Assembly: GCA_040221175.1 (NCBI GenBank)
Contig: JAVJVK010000012.1
Location: forward strand, 1-48,921
Origin: Phycisphaerales bacterium
Lineage (GTDB): Bacteria; Planctomycetota; Phycisphaerae; Phycisphaerales; UBA1924
Reading direction: 5' to 3'
DNA length: 48,921 nucleotides
The notes beneath the pieces are model-generated. The model was given only the letters and a program-made list of their open reading frames with translations, was not told the DNA's origin and made no database searches. Of the stretch, positions 31,129 through 40,488 are shown piece by piece. How positions within the stretch are numbered: position 1 is the first letter of the stretch; each line of letters opens with the position of its first letter. The translations under genes and the position numbers were made by a program.

Positions 31129-32400
31129 ATGACCGCACGTCGCCCCATCCTGACCGCCATCGTGGCCCTGAGCGCCCTGCTGTTCATGACCGCCCCGGCG
31201 CTGGGGCAGGAGTCCACGCCGCTCGAGGGGATCGAGGCCATCCGGTCCCAGCTGGGCGTGCCCGCTTTGGCCGCCCACGGCGTGCGATGGGACGGCGACC
31301 ATGCGATCACCGCCGGCCCCTGGGCGGTGGGGGACCGGGCCATCGGCCCGGACGGGCCCTCGGGCGTGCCCGCCACCGTCGGCGACCTCTGGCACATCGG
31401 CTCGTGCGCCAAGGCCGTGACCGCGACGCTGCTTGCCACCTACGTCGCCGAGGGCAAGCTTGCGTGGACCGACACGCTCGTCGAGGCGCTGCCCGAACTT
31501 GCCGACGAGATGAGCGAGACGGCCGCCAGCGCGACGATCGCCGATCTCCTGCGCCATCGGGCGGGGCTGCCGCCGAACCCAACGGGCGTCCTGATGCTCC
31601 GACTGTTCGAAGAAGAGGCACGCACCGGACGAGAGGCCGCGATCCTCGAAGCGCTGGCCGAAGCGCGCGATGCGCCCGGGCCGGGGGAGCCATCGCGGTA
31701 CTCGAACTTCGGGTACATGGTGGCGGGCGTGATCGCCGAGCGCCTGGGTGGCAGAGCGTACGAGGACCTGGTCTTCGAGCGCGTGCTCGCGCCGCTGGGC
31801 GTCCGAGCACACGACTTCGGGTTTGGTCCGCCGCCCGCCGGTGAGGATGCGAGCCAGCCCGAGCAGCCCATGGGCCACCGACGGCGACCGGACGAGTCCT
31901 GGGTTGCCCAGTTGCCCGTTCGCCAACGCGGGCAGTTGCCTTCGGACAACCCGCCGGCGTTCGGCCCCGCGGGCACGATGCACATGTCGCTCGATGCGTG
32001 GGGGCGGTTCTGCATGGCCCATGCGCGGGGCGATGACCTGGCCGACGGCGAGCGTGACGCCCTGGGGCTGCGCCGCGAGGACTACGCCGAGTTGCACAGG
32101 CCCGTCGAGACCTTCGCCTGTGGCTGGGTCGTCTCTCAACGTGGCTGGGCGGGCGACGGCGAGGGGGGTGGTCGCACCCTGAGTCACAACGGCAGCAACA
32201 CGCTGTGGTTCGCCACTGCGTGGATTGCACCCGAGAAGGACTGGGTCATGCTGGCGACCACGAACGCGGCGGGGGCCAGTGCCCCGCTGGCATGCGACCG
32301 GGCCATCGGTGTTGCGCTCGACGCGCTCCGCGAGACGAACAGTCCGTCGTCAGGCGGGCAAGCCCGGCCAGAGCAGGGCGAAGATGAGTCCGGTCAATAG
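31129..32400 (+). CDS. serine beta-lactamase-fold hydrolase (class C-like), exported
   Basis: 423 residues from the ATG at 31129; the frame is open 103 codons further upstream through the repeat array, but this start puts the signal peptide (ending LGQ, about residue 27) at the N-terminus. Nucleophile motif S92-C-A-K95, Y191-S-N193 as the second motif, and L-S-H-N-G-S-N as the HxG-type third motif. These are marks of the beta-lactamase/penicillin-binding/esterase EstB family (PF00144). Most such proteins are peptidases or esterases, not resistance enzymes. The tail is acidic. The last 51 bases overlap the convergent membrane-protein gene. Confidence 0.88.
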   Translation: MTARRPILTAIVALSALLFMTAPALGQESTPLEGIEAIRSQLGVPALAAHGVRWDGDHAITAGPWAVGDRAIGPDGPSGVPATVGDLWHIGSCAKAVTATLLATYVAEGKLAWTDTLVEALPELADEMSETAASATIADLLRHRAGLPPNPTGVLMLRLFEEEARTGREAAILEALAEARDAPGPGEPSRYSNFGYMVAGVIAERLGGRAYEDLVFERVLAPLGVRAHDFGFGPPPAGEDASQPEQPMGHRRRPDESWVAQLPVRQRGQLPSDNPPAFGPAGTMHMSLDAWGRFCMAHARGDDLADGERDALGLRREDYAELHRPVETFACGWVVSQRGWAGDGEGGGRTLSHNGSNTLWFATAWIAPEKDWVMLATTNAAGASAPLACDRAIGVALDALRETNSPSSGGQARPEQGEDESGQ

Positions 32401-32913
32401 GCCGTACATCACGCCATCAATGAAGTCCATCACCTTGGCGCGCAGCGGCTTGGTGAACCAGATCTCGCCCAGGATGCCACCGGCCGTGTGCGCCAGCACG
32501 CCCGCGATGGCGGTGAACGTGAAGACGTCGGCGAACGCCGCGCCGCGCCCGAACGCCACGCTGGCCAGGTAGCCGATCACCGCCGACACGATCAGGAACA
32601 TCGTGAACGTGGCGGCGAGGTTCTTGGGCATGCTGACCTCGCCTGGCCAGACGCGCAGCAATCCCCAGGGGCCGGCCTTATAGCGGGCGACCGCGTCGGG
32701 GTTCTTCATATCCGCGTGCTCGCACTTGGGGAACATGTACTGGCCCGGCGTCAGGTTCTGCTCCTTGATGATCGCGAACAGGGAGTCTTCGTTGGGCAGG
32801 AACTTGACGTCGGGCTTGTGGTGGGGCGAGAGCGCCCACGCCACGAAGCTGGCAAAGAACAGCACGACCGCGCACACCAGGATCGGCAGCCACAGCGAAA
32901 GGAACAGTTCCAT
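32350..32913 (-). CDS. four-helix membrane protein of unknown function
   Basis: 187 residues. Hydrophobic segments at about 6-30, 100-118, 122-145 and 165-185. The loop between the first and second contains conserved-looking patterns P-H-H-K-P-D, L-T-P-G-Q-Y-M-F-P-K and GPWGLLRVWPG that I have seen in a widespread uncharacterised membrane family but cannot name. It is convergent with the hydrolase gene, overlapping it by 51 bases, and divergent from the aldolase gene across about 180 bases. Confidence 0.75.
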   Translation of the reverse strand: MELFLSLWLPILVCAVVLFFASFVAWALSPHHKPDVKFLPNEDSLFAIIKEQNLTPGQYMFPKCEHADMKNPDAVARYKAGPWGLLRVWPGEVSMPKNLAATFTMFLIVSAVIGYLASVAFGRGAAFADVFTFTAIAGVLAHTAGGILGEIWFTKPLRAKVMDFIDGVMYGLLTGLIFALLWPGLPA

Positions 32914-33091
32914 GATGTCATCCTCCGCCCGCGGTCGGCGACCCCCCCGAGAGCCCCCGCGCCGCCGGCAATCATTTGGGCCACGTCCGGCCCGTCCAGT
33001 ACCCGAATCCTAGTGCCTTCCGCGCGGGCGGGCCCTACCATGGCCATTGCACACCGAAACCGCTTCCGTGGAGCTCCGCACCGTGACCACC

Positions 33092-34228
33092 ATGACCGCC
33101 CATCAGTCGAAGAAGCCCTCTTCCAGCCGGGACATCGCCTCCATCCTCGGCTCCGATGCCGACAGCCTGCTGGGCTACTCGGCCACCGGCTTCGACAAGA
33201 GCAGCCTCTACCTGCCCGGCCCGGACTTCATCGACCGCGTGGTCGCCCAGAGCGACCGGCCCGTGCCGGTACTGCGAAACTACCAGACCATGCTCAACCA
33301 CGGGCGCCTGGGCGGCACGGGCTACGTGAGCATCCTGCCCGTCGACCAGGGCGTGGAGCACTCGGCCGGCGCCAGCTTCGCGCCCAACCCCGAGTACTTC
33401 GACCCGGAGAACATCGTGAAGTTGGCCATCGAGGGCGGCTGCAACGCGGTGGCCAGCACCTTCGGCGTCCTTGGCTCGGTCGCGCGCAAGTATGCGCACA
33501 AGATTCCCTTCCTGGTGAAGTTCAACCACAACGAACTGCTGACCTACCCGAACGTCCACAGCCAGACGCTCTACGGCACCATCCAGCAGTGCTACGAGAT
33601 GGGCGCCATCGCCGTGGGAGCCACGATCTACTTCGGCAGCGACAACTCGCGCGAGCAGATCCAGTACGTCAGCGAGATGTTCGCCCACGCCCACGCGCTG
33701 GGCATGGTCACCGTGCTCTGGTGCTACACGCGCAACGACGCGTTCAAGGCGACGGGCCCCGACGGCAAGAAGACCGACTACCACGACGCCGCCGACCTGA
33801 CCGGCCAGGCCAACCACCTGGGCGCGACGATCCAGGCCGACATCGTCAAGCAGAAGCTTGCAACGAAGAACGGCGGCTACGTCGCGCTCAACACCGGCGA
33901 CTCCAGCTACGGCAAGTTCAAGAAGGAGATCTACACCAAGCTCGCCGGCGGCGACGACAAGGGCCAGGGCGGCCACCCCATCGAGCTGGTTCGCTACCAG
34001 CTTGCCAACTGCTACATGGGCCGCGTGCCGCTGATCAACTCCGGCGGCGAGAGCAAGGGCGAGAGCGATCTCCAGGACGCCGTGCGAACCGCCGTCATCA
34101 ACAAGCGTGCCGGCGGCATGGGCCTGATCTCGGGCCGCAAGGCCTTCCAGCGTCCCATGAACGATGGCGTCGATCTGTTGCACGCGATCCAGGACGTATA
34201 CCTCGACAGCAACGTCACCATCGCGTAA
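33092..34228 (+). CDS. fbaB: class I fructose-bisphosphate aldolase (archaeal/DhnA type)
   Basis: 378 residues from the ATG at 33092; GTG at 33083 (GGAG 9 bases upstream) and TTG at 33047 are other possible starts. It cleaves fructose-1,6-bisphosphate into the two triose phosphates using a lysine Schiff base. FbaB marks: [64 protein letters not shown]-type strand, [25 protein letters not shown] and the trailing helix. Cytoplasmic glycolysis/gluconeogenesis enzyme. The next gene starts 3 bases after its stop. Confidence 0.92.
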   Translation: MTAHQSKKPSSSRDIASILGSDADSLLGYSATGFDKSSLYLPGPDFIDRVVAQSDRPVPVLRNYQTMLNHGRLGGTGYVSILPVDQGVEHSAGASFAPNPEYFDPENIVKLAIEGGCNAVASTFGVLGSVARKYAHKIPFLVKFNHNELLTYPNVHSQTLYGTIQQCYEMGAIAVGATIYFGSDNSREQIQYVSEMFAHAHALGMVTVLWCYTRNDAFKATGPDGKKTDYHDAADLTGQANHLGATIQADIVKQKLATKNGGYVALNTGDSSYGKFKKEIYTKLAGGDDKGQGGHPIELVRYQLANCYMGRVPLINSGGESKGESDLQDAVRTAVINKRAGGMGLISGRKAFQRPMNDGVDLLHAIQDVYLDSNVTIA

Positions 34229-34231
34229 GGC

Positions 34232-34729
34232 ATGAAGCGAGCGATCCAGGTCATCCTCGTGGTCGGCGCCATGGTCGCCCTGGCGTCGGCTGCAGCGTGG
34301 GGCGTGGCCGTCTGGTTCCTTGGCCCCTACCTGCTGTGGGCGCCCGTGGGCATCCACGTCAGCGCCGAGACGCCCCAGAGCGTGGCGGTGGGGGATGCCA
34401 TCGAGATGACCGTCCGCGTGCGCAACGATGGGCCCGAAGACCGCGTGCTCTCGGCTATCACCGTCGAGATGGGGTTCCTTGGGGGGTTCACCGTCGATCA
34501 GATCGAGCCGCCGGCAACGACCAGCGAGCGGGCAACCGACTACAGGATCTACCGGTTCGATACGTTGATCCCGGCCGGCCAGGTCACCCCTGTTCGCTTC
34601 ACGCTGCGTGCAACCGGACAGGGCGTCGGCGAAGGGTTGGGCATGCGTCAGGGCCGCGTCGAGATCCAGTTCGAGGATGAAAGCCGGATCAGTTCCACCA
34701 CGGTTTCCGTGGCCGTGCGTGAGCAGTAG
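34232..34729 (+). CDS. exported beta-rich protein of unknown function, 165 aa
   Basis: An N-terminal membrane segment or signal anchor (about 4-40) is followed by an Ig-like beta segment: VAVGDAIEMTVRVRNDGPEDRVLSAITVEMGF and FDTLIPAGQVTPVRFTLRATGQG, reminiscent of CARDB/DUF11-style domains. No active site is seen. It starts 3 bases after the aldolase stop, so it is cotranscribed, but no functional link to glycolysis is evident. Confidence 0.7.
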   Translation: MKRAIQVILVVGAMVALASAAAWGVAVWFLGPYLLWAPVGIHVSAETPQSVAVGDAIEMTVRVRNDGPEDRVLSAITVEMGFLGGFTVDQIEPPATTSERATDYRIYRFDTLIPAGQVTPVRFTLRATGQGVGEGLGMRQGRVEIQFEDESRISSTTVSVAVREQ

Positions 34730-34861
34730 CCACCACGCCATGCCGCTTGCGACCCGATGTAGAACTCTGGCGGCGTCGCCGGCCGCCGGTCGATGCTACA
34801 AACAGGGTCTGGCGTGGGAGTCACGCCAGGGTAATCGCAGGTCCACCGAGGGAGCGACGAG

Positions 34862-35848
34862 TTGACCTTGTTCCAACGATTCATGCGCGTTCTGACCCAC
34901 CCCCAGCACGCTGGCGAGCCACTGCCGAAGAAGAAGCCCAAGGCGCCCAGGCCCGTGGCCCGGCCCAAGGCCGCCGCCTCGATGAAGCCTGCGGGAAAGC
35001 CCAAGGCGCCCGAGACCGCCGCCGCCCTTCGACCGGCTTCCAATGCGGCCTCCGCCACTGCCGTGGCCGAAAAGCCCACGATGCCCGGCTCCACCGGCAA
35101 GCCAGTGGAGGTCTTCGCACCTGATCGGCCGGCCAAGGCCCCGGTGTCAAAGCACGATGATCCCAAGCCCCAGGATGCCGACTTGGGAACTGGTCCGCTC
35201 ATGGATGACCTGGACGACTCGACGCTGGGGCTGGGCGATCCGAAGCCTCAGGCCGAAAGCAAGCCCGATCCTGCCCCATCGGAGAAGGCCATCGAGCGCA
35301 CGCCAGAGCCCCGTGCTCCGGAGGCCACCAAGGGGCCCGAGATCGGCGAGGTCGTGGATCTCATCGAGAAGCTGCGGACCCACGTTGATGCCCAGGGGGG
35401 ACGGTTCGACCACGCGATGGGCGTGCTCGACCAGATCCGCGAATCGGCCGCTGCGTTGCCCGAGATCCGCGAGCGGATCGACACGATGCTGGCATCGATC
35501 GACGAGCTCAAGGCCAATCAGTTCAAGGGGCACGAGAAGGTCGAGCGGGCGCTCTCGGCCCAGAGTTCCCGCCTGGACGAGATCTTCAAGGCAATCGAGC
35601 GGGCGACCCAGCGGGAGGAGAAGCTCGCCCAGAGCCTTGCCGAGATCAATCAGACAATCCTGGCCGTCTCGGGGACCAATGACCGCCTCGCGAGCGCCAT
35701 CGACGCCATGCGACGCCACGAGGCCGAGCGTGACGCCCGCATCGGGCGAGCCCTGACTGGGGCCCAGCGTTGGCTCATCGTGCTGACCCTGGTGATGGGC
35801 GTGGGCATGATCGCCACGATCATCACTGCGGTCGTGGCAGGCGGGTAG
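34862..35848 (+). CDS. Pro/Lys/Ala-rich, coiled-coil, tail-anchored protein, 328 aa
   Basis: The start is a TTG with GGGAG about 8 bases upstream. Residues 1-160 are low complexity, rich in Pro, Lys, Ala and Glu (disordered). About 165-300 form a long heptad-patterned helix (VVDLIEKLRTHVDAQGG, LPEIRERIDTMLASIDELKANQ, LSAQSSRLDEIFKAIERATQ). The C-terminus is one transmembrane helix (about 302-326) with a very short tail. The topology suggests a cytoplasmic coiled coil tethered to the membrane from its C-terminus, as in some chromosome or cell-shape proteins. No family is recognised. 132 bases upstream hold no gene. Confidence 0.75.
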   Translation: MTLFQRFMRVLTHPQHAGEPLPKKKPKAPRPVARPKAAASMKPAGKPKAPETAAALRPASNAASATAVAEKPTMPGSTGKPVEVFAPDRPAKAPVSKHDDPKPQDADLGTGPLMDDLDDSTLGLGDPKPQAESKPDPAPSEKAIERTPEPRAPEATKGPEIGEVVDLIEKLRTHVDAQGGRFDHAMGVLDQIRESAAALPEIRERIDTMLASIDELKANQFKGHEKVERALSAQSSRLDEIFKAIERATQREEKLAQSLAEINQTILAVSGTNDRLASAIDAMRRHEAERDARIGRALTGAQRWLIVLTLVMGVGMIATIITAVVAGG

Positions 35849-35921
35849 ACCCGCGACGATTCGAGTTTGAGGATTGTGTGAGCATCAGCCGACCCCCGCT
35901 CTTGGGGGGTACGGTTGTCCA

Positions 35922-37463
35922 ATGAACAAGGCCCATCCTCGAACGTTCCGCCCGCTCCTTCTCAGTCTTGCCTTGGCCGGCCTGGCCATGGGCGCCTGCT
36001 CAGAAGATGGCCCTCCGGCTGAACCGGTGTCCACCGGGGCCGCGACGACGCTCATCGAGCCCATCGCATGGACCGGCAGCCAGACCATTACGCTGGACGG
36101 CGACGTCAGCGAGTGGCCCCAGGACGTGGCCGCGGTCGCCGATGCGCATTGGCTGTACATGCGGTTCAAGCTCGAAGGCCCCATCCGCACGCTCCAGGGC
36201 ATGGATACCCCGGTTTCGATTCATCTGGATGCCGACGGGGATCCGTCGACCGGGGCCACGCTGGAAGAGCCCGCCATTGCGGGCGGCCTTGGCGCCGACA
36301 TCGAGATCGTCTTCTCCCCTCGCGAAGTCGACGCGCCCCGTCCGGGTGCGGGCGTCATGTTCCGAGTCAACCAGCCCGACGGGACCGCCCGCGTCGTGCG
36401 CCATGAGCAACTGGGATTCTCGTTCACGCCCACGCACGCCGCCGAGTGGTACGAGCTTCGCATCGCCCGCGAATCGGCCGAGCAACTCGGTTTGAGGCCA
36501 AGCGGTCTTGGCGGCTCGGGGCGCATCGCCGGCGTCGTGGTCATGCGTGATGGGCGGGGCCAGATCACCGGGTGGGCCGATCCGTTCGAGGTCGACGCGC
36601 CCTCTGCCGAGCCGCTCGAGGCTTCGGACGTGCGTCTTCCGGCCAAGCCGCAAGACGCAGTCCGCGTGGTCACGTACAACGTCGAGCACTCGAGCCCGGT
36701 CAAGAACCCCGAGCCCTTCGCGCGCGTGATCAACGTCCTTGATCCCGACGTGCTGCTCTTCCAGGAGTGGGTGGAGGGCGATGCCGATGCGCTCAAGGCG
36801 TGGCTTACCGCGCACGTCGACGACAACGTCGACTGGTACGTGCTCAAGGGCCCGGCCTGGGGTGTTGCCGTCGCTTCGAAGCACCCGCTGTCCGTGCTCA
36901 CGCCACTGGACACGCCCAACCCTGTCAACGCGGAGAACGCGCTGCGTTTCGTCGGCGGGCTTGCCCAGACCCCTGTTGGGCCGCTCGCGGTGGGGTCGAC
37001 GCACCTGAAGTGCTGTGGCACGAAGGACAGCCGTGAAGACCGGCAGCGATCGGCCGAAGCGACGGCCATCGCCGAGCTGATGGCTCAGGCGCTCGAGCAA
37101 TCGCCCGGCAGCAAGGCGTGGGGCGTGGTGATCGGGGGAGACATGAACCTCGTCGGCTCCCGCCCGCCGCTGGACGCCATCGCCCGAGGCGTCGATCTGG
37201 ACGGCTCGGCCCTCCTGGTCGCCGAGCCCATGCGACTTGGGGACCAGGCGATGTATACCTGGTTCGATGCGGGTAACGCGTACACGCCGGGCAGGCTCGA
37301 CTTCCTGCTCTACAGCAATGCGGTGACCGAGGCGACGAACAGCTTCGTGCTTGACACGAGCGTGATGAGCGAGGCCGCGCTTGCTCGTTTGGGCCTCGAC
37401 GCAACGGACACCGCCGCCAGCGACCACCTCCCGGTGGTGCTGGACGTCCGGCCTTCGAAGTAA
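35922..37463 (+). CDS. lipoprotein of the endonuclease/exonuclease/phosphatase (EEP) family
   Basis: 513 residues from the ATG at 35922; a frame from 35874 would precede the signal. Lipobox L-A-M-G-A-C (Cys27). The first half (about 50-235) is a beta-rich region of the DOMON/carbohydrate-binding type (ITLDGDVSEWPQDVAAVADAHWLYMRF, DTPVSIHLDADGDPSTG), which binds ligands. The second half is EEP: VVTYNVEHSS, DVLLFQEWVEG, VGSTHLKCCG, VIGGDMNLVGS and DHLPVVL, giving the Asp/His/Asn set. An outer-membrane or surface phosphodiesterase acting on a polymer or nucleic acid is plausible. It ends 15 bases from the convergent rnc stop. Confidence 0.88.
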   Translation: MNKAHPRTFRPLLLSLALAGLAMGACSEDGPPAEPVSTGAATTLIEPIAWTGSQTITLDGDVSEWPQDVAAVADAHWLYMRFKLEGPIRTLQGMDTPVSIHLDADGDPSTGATLEEPAIAGGLGADIEIVFSPREVDAPRPGAGVMFRVNQPDGTARVVRHEQLGFSFTPTHAAEWYELRIARESAEQLGLRPSGLGGSGRIAGVVVMRDGRGQITGWADPFEVDAPSAEPLEASDVRLPAKPQDAVRVVTYNVEHSSPVKNPEPFARVINVLDPDVLLFQEWVEGDADALKAWLTAHVDDNVDWYVLKGPAWGVAVASKHPLSVLTPLDTPNPVNAENALRFVGGLAQTPVGPLAVGSTHLKCCGTKDSREDRQRSAEATAIAELMAQALEQSPGSKAWGVVIGGDMNLVGSRPPLDAIARGVDLDGSALLVAEPMRLGDQAMYTWFDAGNAYTPGRLDFLLYSNAVTEATNSFVLDTSVMSEAALARLGLDATDTAASDHLPVVLDVRPSK

Positions 37464-37478
37464 GCAAAACCGGACGCC

Positions 37479-38222
37479 CTACTTGGCGTCGGCCGACTCG
37501 ATCAGACGGATCTCTCCGTCGTGGGTCCGCTCGATCAGCCCGAACTCGCGAAGGGCCTCGAGCGCGGCCAGTTGCTCGGCTCGCTTCTTGCTCTGACCCC
37601 ATTGGGCGGGGTACTGGCGCCCATCGATCTCGACGGCGATCTTGAAGCTCTTGGCGTGATCAGGGCCCTGCTCGTCGATGACGCGATAGTGGGGGGTCGA
37701 GCCGAGCTGCTGCTGGGCGTGTTGCTGGAGAACGCTCTTGAAGTTCTCCTGGTGACCCAGGCGTGCGGCCTTCTGGATGCACGGGTCCAGGTGGGGCGCC
37801 AGGAATTCGCGGGCGGCATCCAGGCCGCCATCGAGATAGATGGCCGCGATGATGGCCTCGAGCGCTGCCGCCGCCAGCGAGCGTGGCAACGGTGCGCCGG
37901 CGCGCATGCCCTTGCCCAACAGCAACAAATCGATCAGGCCCATGGCATCGGCGATGTCCGCGCACGTACGTCGCGAGACCGCCGTGGACTTGATCTTGGT
38001 CATCTCGCCTTCGAGGAGGTTGGGGAAGAGCGTGAAGATCCGTTCGCTGGTGACAAGGCCGAGGACCGAATCGCCGAGGAACTCCAGCCGTTCGTTGGAA
38101 TCGACGCGCGCGTCGGTGACCGATGCGTGTGTGAGCGCCTTCACGAGCAGGCAGGAATTCTTGAACGTGTATCCGATCGCGCGTTCGGCAGTTTCGATAC
38201 ACAACTCGCCGGAATCTCGCAT
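37479..38222 (-). CDS. rnc: ribonuclease III
   Basis: 247 residues from the ATG at 38222, preceded by GAGG at 5 bases; an in-frame ATG at 38258 is less likely. The RNase III signature N-E-R-L-E-F-L-G-D-S-V-L occupies 43-54. A second acidic site, AAALEAIIAAIYLDGG, completes the metal ligands. The C-terminal dsRNA-binding domain starts near 165 (NFKSVLQQHAQQQLG ... FKIAVEIDGRQ ... GQSKKRAEQLAALEAL). It processes rRNA precursors and cuts long duplex RNA, including antisense pairs. It is divergent from rpmH. Confidence 0.94.
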   Translation of the reverse strand: MRDSGELCIETAERAIGYTFKNSCLLVKALTHASVTDARVDSNERLEFLGDSVLGLVTSERIFTLFPNLLEGEMTKIKSTAVSRRTCADIADAMGLIDLLLLGKGMRAGAPLPRSLAAAALEAIIAAIYLDGGLDAAREFLAPHLDPCIQKAARLGHQENFKSVLQQHAQQQLGSTPHYRVIDEQGPDHAKSFKIAVEIDGRQYPAQWGQSKKRAEQLAALEALREFGLIERTHDGEIRLIESADAK

Positions 38223-38507
38223 GGGAACCTCGGCACCGCCGGCGCCATCCGGGGGCAACCAGCCTCAACAACAGCCAAGCGATTCCGGCATCTCGCGGTC
38301 GACCACCTCCTGTGGTCGCCGACAGCGGGATGCGGGAACCCGGATCACTCCAGTCTACACGATCATCGGCTGAGGGCCAAGCCAATTTGAGTCCGGATAT
38401 GGGCATGTTTCGCCATTGCTTGGCCACGGGGCAGAGCGGGCCTACACTCCGGGCCCCGCAGCGCGGGTCCGGTCCTGCAATTAAGGGTTATCCCGAGGTT
38501 TCGAGCC
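38223..38507. other. 285-base divergent intergenic region between rnc and rpmH
   Basis: No gene found. A promoter-like pair TTGGCC (38420-38425), 17-base spacer, TACACT (38443-38448) points toward rpmH, giving a leader of about 55 bases that contains a GC-rich hairpin (GCCCCGC ... GCGGGTC). GAGG precedes the rpmH ATG. Confidence 0.4.
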
Positions 38508-38645
38508 ATGCATTATCCCCGTCGCCTCAGCAAACTCTCTCGCGCCCGCAAGATGGGCTTCCGCGCCCGCATGCGGACCAAGGGCGGCCGCAAGATGATT
38601 AACCGCCGCCGCCGCATCGGTCGGTCGCTGAATTTTAAGAAGTAG
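38508..38645 (+). CDS. rpmH: 50S ribosomal protein bL34
   Basis: 45 residues, the usual length of bL34 (44-47). The sequence M-H-Y-P-R-R-L-S-K followed by K-M-G-F-R-A-R-M-R-T-K-G-G-R-K-M-I-N-R-R-R is the L34 signature. GAGG lies upstream. It is followed by a terminator. Neither dnaA nor rnpA is adjacent, unlike in many bacteria, where rpmH starts the rpmH-rnpA operon. Confidence 0.93.
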   Translation: MHYPRRLSKLSRARKMGFRARMRTKGGRKMINRRRRIGRSLNFKK

Positions 38646-38671
38646 AGCCGGACAACGCCGGTCAGAGATGA

Positions 38672-38697
38672 GCCCCGGGCGTTCCCCCGGGGTTTTT
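38672..38697 (+). terminator. terminator after rpmH
   Basis: Stem CCCCGGG (38673-38679) / CCCGGGG (38686-38692) around a short loop, then TTTTT. Confidence 0.85.
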
Positions 38698-38712
38698 GCA
38701 TGGGCAGACAGG

Positions 38713-40431
38713 TCAGGGAAGCGAGCGGTCCAACTGCCGACGAAGGCGATCGGCTTCTCGATCTCGCCCTGCCTCGCGGAGCAATGCCTCGTATCGCTCG
38801 CCGACGGCCATGAAGGCGCTGGCGCGAACCTCGGCTTCCTGCGACGACCGCGGCGCTCGCAGGCGGCGGTGGGTCCGCCCGTACAGGCCCAGGAGTTCAT
38901 CGCCCCGGCCGTCCTGGGTCAGCATGGTGTCCAGCCGGGCGAGGGCGTCGAGGGCCAGGGGGGTCTCGTCGGCCTGTCGGTTTACCAGGTCCTCGTAGAT
39001 CTTCATGGCCGCGGCCCGGTCACCCTGGGCAAGCGTCAGGTCGCCCATGGCAAGCTGTGCCGCCGCATAGCTGATCGCATCGCGACGATTCGTGAGCGAG
39101 AACCACTCAAGCAACTCGGCCTTGCCGCTGTCCATCCGTTGGATTGCGTCCAGGGCAAGCTGCGTGGCAAACACCGGAGATCGTTGGCCGAGGCGGCCGA
39201 GGAATTCGGTGAGGACGCGTTGCGGGCCGTCGGGCTCGTCCGAAGCCTGCTCGAGCCGGATCGCCAGCGAGTGTCGCCACGCCTCGGGGAAGCCGCCACT
39301 TGCTTCGATCGACGCGTTGACCAGGGACACGCGCGTGGATTCGTCCGCAAGCCTTGCCGCTTTGAGGAGGGCCCATGCGGTGCGAACTTGGGCCGGACCG
39401 TCCTGCGCGAGGTCGGCAATCAGCAGCAGTTCGGCAATCGCCATGTGTTCGCCCGTAACGGCGTGGCGGGTGGTGCCGAGCGCAAGACCGGGGTGCTCGG
39501 GTAATGCCTGCAGGTTCCATCGATAGCCGCGACGGTCTCGTTCGAGGAACACTGGCGCCGTGAATCGCTCGTCGCCTCGATGGCCCGTGGCCAGTGCAAC
39601 CGGATAGCCGAAAGCCTGGCCGAGTTGCTCGGCGTAGAAGCTGCGCAAGGGACCAAGGCCGCCGCGTTCGGCGATGCGGTCGAACGTGAATTCCTCGGGC
39701 GGCAGTGCCGGCTCGCCCGCCAGCAGCCCCGCCTGCTTATACGGAACGCGACCGTACAACTCGGCTGGGTCCGTCTGGCGACGCTCCTGGATGAAGGTCA
39801 GCAGGCCTTCGCCGGTCATCGCGATGTCTGTTAAGTAGACCAGGACTTCGGCTGGCAAGTCGTCTAGGGGTAAGGCCATGACCCGTCGGTCCTGATGGGC
39901 GAACACCAACGCATCGAAGACCTCCGGCGCCGCCGGCAGGATGGAACCCAGCCCGGGATACTCGTGTGGTCGATCGAGCACGACGCACACCGCGGCTGCG
40001 AGATCCGGATACGTCGCCATGGCCTCGGGCTGGCCCGTTGCGATGGCGTGGGCGATCGTGGCGACCGTGGCGTCATCGTTCGAATCGGTGAACACTCGGA
40101 CCAGCGCCCCCATGAACTCGGGATGGCTCGCCCAGACTTCCAGCATCAGGCTTCGAGCAGACGCGGGGAGCGGCGCGATGAGCTGCACGATCGCGTGATG
40201 CTCGACGGCGTCGACCAGGCTGGCCACTTCGATCGACGGCCACGCATTGACGGCGGCATCGCGAGCCCGCTGGGCCTCGGCCTGAGCGAGTTGAGGGTCA
40301 TCCGCCAGTTGCTCGATGGCCACCGACGCCGGACTCTGTGGAGCATCCTGGGCCGTGCTGAGCGGGGGAAGCCACAACGCCAGCGTCATGGCCACGATGC
40401 CGGATTTGGTTGCCTTGTTCATGCGGGGCAT
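38713..40431 (-). CDS. exported helical-repeat protein with a transglutaminase-like segment
   Basis: 572 residues from the ATG at 40431; 40422 and 40467 are alternative starts. Signal peptide ends near TAQ. Long alpha-helical stretches suggest TPR-like repeats, clearest near the C-terminus (AISYAAAQLAMGDLTLAQGDRAAAMKIYEDLVNRQ). A central segment (RIAERGGLGPLRSFYAEQLGQAFGYPVALATGHRGDE) resembles the planctomycete module G-G-V-C-G-P-R-x-x-F-x-x-x-x-x-x-A-F-G-x-P, related to transglutaminases, but the Cys is missing (GGLGPLRS), so it would be inactive. It is the last gene of the BLUF-to-nuoB run, 57 bases after nuoB. This family link is tentative. Confidence 0.7.
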   Translation of the reverse strand: MPRMNKATKSGIVAMTLALWLPPLSTAQDAPQSPASVAIEQLADDPQLAQAEAQRARDAAVNAWPSIEVASLVDAVEHHAIVQLIAPLPASARSLMLEVWASHPEFMGALVRVFTDSNDDATVATIAHAIATGQPEAMATYPDLAAAVCVVLDRPHEYPGLGSILPAAPEVFDALVFAHQDRRVMALPLDDLPAEVLVYLTDIAMTGEGLLTFIQERRQTDPAELYGRVPYKQAGLLAGEPALPPEEFTFDRIAERGGLGPLRSFYAEQLGQAFGYPVALATGHRGDERFTAPVFLERDRRGYRWNLQALPEHPGLALGTTRHAVTGEHMAIAELLLIADLAQDGPAQVRTAWALLKAARLADESTRVSLVNASIEASGGFPEAWRHSLAIRLEQASDEPDGPQRVLTEFLGRLGQRSPVFATQLALDAIQRMDSGKAELLEWFSLTNRRDAISYAAAQLAMGDLTLAQGDRAAAMKIYEDLVNRQADETPLALDALARLDTMLTQDGRGDELLGLYGRTHRRLRAPRSSQEAEVRASAFMAVGERYEALLREAGRDREADRLRRQLDRSLP

Positions 40432-40488
40432 TGTTTCACCCCAGAGCACCGAAATCGGCCCGAGCAAGGATTTGGGATGCGGAGGCGC

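Noticed and set aside
31129-32400. Antibiotic-resistance beta-lactamase
   Set aside because: The motifs identify the fold only; the family is mostly esterases and peptidases, and nothing here indicates mobility or resistance context.
35874-35921. Upstream start for the EEP lipoprotein
   Set aside because: It adds 16 residues before the signal peptide; the ATG at 35922 places the signal at the N-terminus.
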